Source: WQUF01 sp031549885
GTDB taxonomy: Bacteria; Bacillota; Clostridia; Clostridiales; Clostridiaceae
NCBI GenBank assembly: GCA_031549885.1
Contig: JAVBPD010000067.1
Location: 1-8,554, forward strand
DNA length: 8,554 nucleotides
Direction: 5' to 3'
Numbering within the stretch: the first letter of the stretch is position 1; every line of letters starts with the position of its first letter. The position numbers and the translations under genes were made by a program. Positions 5,183-8,554 of the stretch are shown one piece after another. The notes below the pieces were generated by a model. The model saw only the letters and a list, made by a program, of their open reading frames with translations. It ran no database searches and had not been told where the DNA came from.

Positions 5183-6232
5183 ATGAATTCTGTAAATAAG
5201 ATACCTATAAAGAATATATACTACATGCTATGCTATTCATTTAACATACTGCTTCCAAAAGGGTATGAGCTCTGTGGAATAGAGGAGTTTAACAATATAT
5301 ATAATTTAATGTGTAAAATGTTAATTCATAGCATAAACAAATTAAAGCATTTAAATTTAAAGAGAGAATACGATTCTTTTGAGGAGCCTTTGAATGGTGT
5401 TAAAGGAAGAATTAATATTGGACAATCTATTCAAAAGATGTCCTTTGTAAAAAAACAGCTATTTTGCAATTATGATTCAATGTCCCAAGATATATTATTA
5501 AATCAGGTCATAAAATCTACCATTGGCATGCTCATTAAATATGAAGAAATTGATAAAAATTTAAGACTTGAGCTTATAAAAATAAATAGTCATTTAAAAG
5601 ATATATCAAGTATTCTCTTAACTAAAAGAGTTTTTAATAAACTATTATTTAAGAGAAGCGATGAAAATTATAAAGTTATAATCAATATTTGCAGGTTTAT
5701 ATTTGAAGAGTTAATAGTCTATGAAAATGGACAAGATGTTAAATTTTTAAAATTCGTTCAAGATAGCCATATGGCTAAACTTTATGAAAAATTTGTATTG
5801 AATTTTTTAAAACTTAATTTACCTAAAGATGATTATGTTGTTCATTCTCCTAAAATATCTTGGAATGTTGAGGATCTTGATGCACAAGAATATTTGCCTG
5901 AAATGAGAACCGATATTGTAGTTGAATGCAAATCTAGCAATACTCAGCTTATTATAGATACTAAATTTTATGGAGAAATTTTTACAAAGAGCAATTTTGG
6001 AACAAAGGTAACATATAGATCGGAAAATATGTATCAAATTTATACATATTTAAACAATAGCTTATTTAAGGGAAAAAAATTAGCCATGCTTCTTTATCCG
6101 ACCACTGATATTGAACTTAATAAAAAGCATAAAATAGGTGGCAATTATATTTTAATTAGAACATTAAATTTAGGAAAAGATTGGAATGAAATTGAAGAGA
6201 GGCTTTTGGATATTGCAAGTATTGTAAGTTAA
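5183..6232 (+). CDS. mcrC: McrC-family 5-methylcytosine restriction component (PD-(D/E)xK nuclease)
   Basis: The 349-residue product has the hallmarks of McrC. IPIKNIYYMLCYSF (7-20) opens the family in many Firmicutes, and EPLNGVKGRINIGQSI (68-83) is the conserved mid-N-terminal block. A nuclease domain of the PD-(D/E)xK type follows: LYEKFV with Glu202, RTDIVV with Asp244, IDTKFY with Asp259-x-Lys261, and MYQIYTYL (283-290) supplying the usual Gln-x-x-x-Tyr. All expected catalytic residues are present, so the nuclease is probably active. In E. coli, McrC works with McrB, an AAA+ GTPase that recognises methylated DNA, and McrC both stimulates GTP hydrolysis and cuts. No McrB is encoded here: both neighbours are metabolic genes on the other strand. 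AGAGG sits seven bases before ATG 5183. The stop lies one base before a strong hairpin. It may use an McrB encoded elsewhere or act with another partner. Confidence 0.85.
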   Translation: MNSVNKIPIKNIYYMLCYSFNILLPKGYELCGIEEFNNIYNLMCKMLIHSINKLKHLNLKREYDSFEEPLNGVKGRINIGQSIQKMSFVKKQLFCNYDSMSQDILLNQVIKSTIGMLIKYEEIDKNLRLELIKINSHLKDISSILLTKRVFNKLLFKRSDENYKVIINICRFIFEELIVYENGQDVKFLKFVQDSHMAKLYEKFVLNFLKLNLPKDDYVVHSPKISWNVEDLDAQEYLPEMRTDIVVECKSSNTQLIIDTKFYGEIFTKSNFGTKVTYRSENMYQIYTYLNNSLFKGKKLAMLLYPTTDIELNKKHKIGGNYILIRTLNLGKDWNEIEERLLDIASIVS

Positions 6233-6233
6233 G

Positions 6234-6269
6234 TTGCTTAGAGCATTAAAAATTAAATGCTCTAAGCAA
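6234..6269. terminator. Perfect 14-bp-stem hairpin shared by two convergent genes
   Basis: TTGCTTAGAGCATT (6234-6247) and AATGCTCTAAGCAA (6256-6269) are exact inverse complements around an eight-base loop. The hairpin starts directly after the mcrC-like stop and includes the last codons and stop (6246-6248) of the glycerate kinase on the other strand. Neither strand has a run of T after the stem, so it is not a textbook intrinsic terminator. It probably stabilises the RNA 3' ends or acts as a weak bidirectional terminator. Confidence 0.55.
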
Positions 6270-7382
6270 AAGCCTACCTAAATTGTTAGAAGCTTTTATA
6301 AGGCTTTTTTCACAAGCTTTTAAAGCTTCCTCTAAAGTTTTTGGGGAATCTGTTATGCTAAAAATAGATGTGATTCCAATTTCATATAGATTATCTAATT
6401 TATCAGATACTTTTCCGCAAAAAGCTATAACTGGTTTATTATATTTTTTAGAGATTTTTGCAACTCCAGAAATAACCTTTCCATTTGCAGATCCTTCATC
6501 TATAGCCCCTTCTCCTGTAATTATAAAATCAGAGTCTTTTATTCTATCTTCAAAATTGCTGTGTTTTAAAACAAGATCTATGCCAGGAATTAAATTAAAG
6601 CCTAAAGCAGAAAATGCAAAACCAAGGCCTCCGGCAGCTCCTGCTCCAGGGATATTGGATAATTCTTTTAAAAAAGCTTTTTCAATGATTTTACTGTAAT
6701 TTGCCATGGCGTTTTCTAATTTTAAAATCATAGCTTTATCTGCACCTTTTTGAGGGGAAAATATATATGTAGCTCCGTTTTCGCCTAAAAGAGGATTTTT
6801 TACGTCGCAGGCTATTTCAATGGATACTTCACTTAACCTTCTATCTAAGCCTGATATATCTATATGTTTAACCTTAGATAAAATATTGTGAAAACTTTTA
6901 ATTTCCATATTATTTTCATCAAATGCTTTTGCACCTAATGCCATTAACATGCCAAGGCCTCCATCATTTGTAGATGATCCACCTAATCCAACTAATACTT
7001 TAGTTACGCCTTTATTTAAAGCATGAACAATTAACTGACCAACTCCATAGGAAGTTGTTATAGAAGGGTCTCTCATTTTGCTTGGAACTAAAGATAAACC
7101 GCAAGCTTCGGCTATTTCTATAATAGCTTTCTTTTCATTTTCTATATATCCATATTTTGAATACCTTTCTTCACATAATGGACCTAAAACCTTTGCATAT
7201 TCTAAATTTCCATTTAAAGATTCCACTAAAACATCAATAAAACCTTCACCTCCATCTGATAAAGGAATTAAATCGTATATGGCATTAGGAAATATAGGGA
7301 AAAGCCCTTGTTTAATAGCTGAAGCTGCTAGGCTTGCGCTTAAACTTTCTTTAAATGAGTCTGGACATATGATGAATTTCAC
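6246..7382 (-). CDS. Glycerate kinase (GlxK/GarK type)
   Basis: The 378-residue product matches the family's usual length of about 380 and should phosphorylate D-glycerate with ATP, feeding it into glycolysis as a phosphoglycerate. Conserved blocks appear in order: ICPDSFKESLSA (5-16), PLSDGGEGF (40-48), GLGGSSTNDGGLG (132-144), ACDVKNPLLGENGA (191-204), SPQKGA (209-214), PGAGAAGGLG (245-254) and TGEGAIDEGSANGKV (289-303). The bacterial enzymes of this family mostly form 2-phosphoglycerate; the product isomer cannot be read here. Translation starts at GTG 7382, with AAAGGAAG (7389-7396) six bases upstream. It is transcribed alone from a good promoter at 7412-7440, with no glyoxylate, tartronate or sugar-acid genes beside it. 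The last codons form part of the hairpin shared with the convergent mcrC-like gene. Confidence 0.93.
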   Translation of the reverse strand: MKFIICPDSFKESLSASLAASAIKQGLFPIFPNAIYDLIPLSDGGEGFIDVLVESLNGNLEYAKVLGPLCEERYSKYGYIENEKKAIIEIAEACGLSLVPSKMRDPSITTSYGVGQLIVHALNKGVTKVLVGLGGSSTNDGGLGMLMALGAKAFDENNMEIKSFHNILSKVKHIDISGLDRRLSEVSIEIACDVKNPLLGENGATYIFSPQKGADKAMILKLENAMANYSKIIEKAFLKELSNIPGAGAAGGLGFAFSALGFNLIPGIDLVLKHSNFEDRIKDSDFIITGEGAIDEGSANGKVISGVAKISKKYNKPVIAFCGKVSDKLDNLYEIGITSIFSITDSPKTLEEALKACEKSLIKASNNLGRLLLRAFNF

Positions 7383-7411
7383 AAAAATCTTCCTTTCTTA
7401 AAATTTTCTAT

Positions 7412-7440
7412 AGTATACTTTTTAAATTAAACTAGCACAA
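7412..7440 (-). promoter_or_regulatory. Promoter of the glycerate kinase gene
   Basis: On the minus strand TTGTGC (7435-7440) and TATACT (7412-7417) are separated by 17 bases, giving a leader of about 25 bases that contains the AAAGGAAG ribosome binding site. Confidence 0.55.
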
Positions 7441-7483
7441 CATAATACAATAAATAAATTATAAAAATATTTTTATATTTATG

Positions 7484-7511
7484 TAGCAAATTCCATTTTT
7501 TTCTATATTAT
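7484..7511 (+). promoter_or_regulatory. Candidate promoter of the DUF1659-DUF2922 pair
   Basis: TATTAT (7506-7511) is a fair -10. TAGCAA (7484-7489), 16 bases upstream, is a poor -35. Its position would place the start of transcription just before or within the palindrome at 7521-7536. Confidence 0.35.
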
Positions 7512-7520
7512 AAACCGTAA

Positions 7521-7536
7521 GGATAATTAATTATCC
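7521..7536. promoter_or_regulatory. Perfect 16-bp palindrome in the leader of the DUF1659 gene
   Basis: GGATAATTAATTATCC is an exact palindrome with GC-capped ends in an AT-rich leader, 25 bases before the ribosome binding site AGAGGAG. Its place at or just after the candidate transcription start fits an operator for a dimeric repressor. With no unpaired loop bases it is less suited to a strong RNA hairpin. Confidence 0.45.
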
Positions 7537-7572
7537 CTACACCTTTCAAAAATGTTTTAAAGAGGAGAAAAA

Positions 7573-7788
7573 ATGCAAAAAATAAAAACTAAAGATTCAT
7601 TGGCTCTTGTATATTCATCACTTAATGATGAAGGCGTAAAAAAATCAAAATCCGTAGTAATTAGCGATTTAAATAATGAAGTAACTGATGAAGATCTTTA
7701 CGAAGTTGCTGTTTTAGTAAAAGATTTAATGGCATATGGCGTAGAAAAAATATTAAGAAGATCTGAAGTTATGTTTGCAGAAGATTAA
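7573..7788 (+). CDS. DUF1659 family small protein
   Basis: The 71-residue protein has the DUF1659 pattern: an N-terminal beta portion (ALVYSSLNDEG...KSKSVVISDLN, 11-34) and the recognisable VTDEDLYEVAVLVKDLM (37-53) followed by a basic ILRRSEV tail. It has no signal peptide, membrane helix or cysteine. Function is unknown for the family. Such genes are often found next to a DUF2922 gene in Bacilli and Clostridia, as here, which supports the call. AGAGGAG (7561-7567) lies five bases before the start. It forms an operon with the next gene, 16 bases downstream. Confidence 0.82.
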   Translation: MQKIKTKDSLALVYSSLNDEGVKKSKSVVISDLNNEVTDEDLYEVAVLVKDLMAYGVEKILRRSEVMFAED

Positions 7789-7804
7789 TATAAGGAGTAT
7801 GGAA

Positions 7805-8017
7805 ATGGAAAAATATGTTTTAAGTATGATTTTTGAAAACATTGAGGGAGAAAAGGTTAAAGTTAGGATCAATGATGTTAGACCAGATATTACAAGTGCA
7901 GAAGTAGAAACATTAGGGAATAAAATTGTTGAAAAAGATGCAATACTTGGTAAAAAGTTGAAGCTTGCTTCATATATTAGTGCAGAACTTGAGCAAACAA
8001 TAGTAGAAATTTTATAA
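7805..8017 (+). CDS. DUF2922 family small protein
   Basis: The 70-residue protein matches DUF2922: an N-terminal strand pair (YVLSMIFENIEGEKVKVRINDVRPDI broken as 4-17 and 18-29), then SAEVETLGNKIVEKDAI (31-47) and a C-terminal SAELEQTIVEIL strand. Function is unknown. ATG 7805 is chosen over ATGs at 7775 and 7799: AAGGAG (7792-7797) is seven bases from 7805 but only one base from 7799, and 7775 lies within the previous gene with no site. It is co-transcribed with the DUF1659 gene, and a strong terminator follows. Confidence 0.82.
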   Translation: MEKYVLSMIFENIEGEKVKVRINDVRPDITSAEVETLGNKIVEKDAILGKKLKLASYISAELEQTIVEIL

Positions 8018-8044
8018 AAACTTTTAAAAAAACTTTTAAAAAAA
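8017..8044 (+). repeat. 12-bp tandem repeat before the terminator
   Basis: AAAACTTTTAAA occurs twice in succession (8017-8028 and 8029-8040), and a third partial copy (AAAACTT) leads into the terminator stem. It overlaps the last base of the DUF2922 stop. It probably arose by slippage from the A-rich arm of the terminator. Confidence 0.6.
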
Positions 8045-8078
8045 CTTCCACTTAATTTAATTAGGTGGAAGTTTTTTT
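8044..8078 (+). terminator. Strong intrinsic terminator of the DUF1659-DUF2922 operon
   Basis: ACTTCCAC (8044-8051) pairs perfectly with GTGGAAGT (8065-8072). The stem extends inward by TTAA/TTAG with one G-U pair, leaving a five-base loop. Seven T residues (8072-8078) follow and an A run precedes, so the hairpin may also work in reverse. Confidence 0.9.
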
Positions 8079-8087
8079 GTTATTTTT

Positions 8088-8118
8088 TTGAAATTTATAG
8101 CATAGATATAGGTACAAT
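8088..8118 (+). promoter_or_regulatory. Weak candidate promoter of the ParB-like gene
   Basis: TTGAAA (8088-8093) and TACAAT (8113-8118) match the consensus boxes well but are 19 bases apart, longer than usual. The position, about 20 bases before the start codon and just after a terminator, fits. Confidence 0.3.
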
Positions 8119-8137
8119 AATTTTGCAGGGTGTAAAA

Positions 8138-8554
8138 ATGAATAATGATGAAATTAGAAAGAATTTAATTTTAAATGATACAATTAAATATTCAAATACC
8201 ATAGAATTTATAAATTTAAACAATCTTGTGGAAATTGACCCTTCGATTAATTTTTTTGACTATCCAGATAATGAGGAATTTTTAGACCTCGTTTCATCTA
8301 TTGAACATTTTTCTATAATAAATCCCCTTCTTGTCATAAAAAATGAAAGTGATAACGAATATACAGTAGTAAGTGGTCGCAGCAGGCTACTAGCACTGCG
8401 TAGCCTTTATAAAAATAGCAAAGATGATAGATTCTTATCTGTTCCTTGCATAATATTAGATAGCAAAACAAGTCCTAGCCTAATTCAAGGCATAATCATT
8501 TCTACAAATTTAAAGTACAGAAAAATCTCAAGAGAAAATCTAATAAAATCCATA
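8138..8554 (+). CDS. ParB/Spo0J-like protein, N-terminal part (runs off the right edge)
   Basis: An open frame from ATG 8138 continues for 139 codons to the window end without a stop. AGGGTG lies about six bases before the ATG. After an unusual N-terminal extension (1-30), residues 45-125 follow the ParB N-terminal domain. FLDLVSSIEHFSIINPLLVI (48-67) matches the LxxSIxxxGxxxPxxV segment, with Phe-Ser in place of the usual Asn-Gly. YTVVSGRSRLLALRSLY (75-91) corresponds to the YxxxxGERRxxAxxxxG nucleotide-binding motif, with Glu replaced by Arg and the first Arg by Ser (GRSR). VPCIIL (102-107) is the following strand, and STNLKYRKISREN (122-134) matches the conserved ENxxRxxLsxxE region. This could be a chromosomal ParB paralogue, a regulator, or part of a mobile element; no ParA is seen upstream. 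The C-terminal DNA-binding half is outside the window. Confidence 0.75.
   Translation, partial: MNNDEIRKNLILNDTIKYSNTIEFINLNNLVEIDPSINFFDYPDNEEFLDLVSSIEHFSIINPLLVIKNESDNEYTVVSGRSRLLALRSLYKNSKDDRFLSVPCIILDSKTSPSLIQGIIISTNLKYRKISRENLIKSI

Noticed and set aside
5819..6037. Minus-strand open frame of 72 codons inside the mcrC-like gene
   Set aside because: It is antisense to the nuclease motifs and has no supporting signal.
6283..6699. Open frame of 138 codons antisense to glycerate kinase
   Set aside because: Its length reflects the codon bias of the opposite strand. The kinase motifs on the minus strand are unambiguous and this frame has no ribosome binding site.
884..7382. Possible single defence island linking mcrC, the chagasin-like protein and the redox genes
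   Set aside because: Genes alternate in strand, have separate promoters and terminators, and include clear metabolic enzymes; only the orphan McrC is a defence-type gene.
7078..7401. Open frame of 107 codons antisense to the start of glycerate kinase
   Set aside because: It runs through the kinase start and its ribosome binding site, and shows no protein family signature.
7460..7477. Perfect palindrome TATAAAAATATTTTTATA between glycerate kinase and the DUF1659 gene
   Set aside because: It consists only of A and T in a nearly pure A/T region, where such symmetry is expected by chance; an operator cannot be argued from it.

Overview
The window is strongly AT-rich, with strong AGGAGG-like ribosome binding sites and gene families typical of anaerobic low-GC Firmicutes: a ferredoxin-domain aldo-keto reductase, FMN nitroreductases, a DUF1659/DUF2922 pair and a secreted chagasin-like protein. 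It reads as chromosomal sequence of a Clostridium-like bacterium. No rRNA, tRNA or CRISPR array is visible.

Layout, left to right. Positions 1-125 are the last ~40 codons of an IS5-type transposase. It abuts an unrecognised acidic 200-residue protein (156-758), which ends at a good intrinsic terminator. Next comes a redox/regulatory block around a divergent promoter region. A minus-strand operon runs from a two-module nitroreductase (1476-2327) into a TetR-family repressor (884-1465), with the repressor's ribosome binding site overlapping the nitroreductase stop. A classical small nitroreductase (2480-3040) reads the other way. Two near-identical 20-bp inverted repeats between them lie on the -35 element and on the predicted start site of the minus-strand promoter. 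This suggests the TetR protein represses its own operon and may also affect the divergent gene.

A secreted protein made of two tandem chagasin (inhibitor I42) domains follows (3134-3874). It converges on an aldo-keto reductase carrying a C-terminal 2x[4Fe-4S] module (3902-5059, minus). Divergent from that is a McrC-family restriction nuclease gene (5183-6232) with no mcrB partner in the window. It converges on a glycerate kinase (6246-7382, minus), and a perfect 14-bp-stem hairpin covers the junction and contains the kinase stop codon. After a 190-bp divergent intergenic region come the small co-transcribed DUF1659 and DUF2922 genes, a strong terminator, and the start of a ParB-like protein that runs off the right edge.

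Most genes look like independent one- or two-gene units with their own promoters and hairpins. The clearest coordinated system is the TetR/nitroreductase switch at 884-3040. No wholly new multi-gene system is evident. The best leads are the operator architecture, the apparently orphan McrC, the tandem chagasin protein and the atypical ParB-like protein at the right edge.
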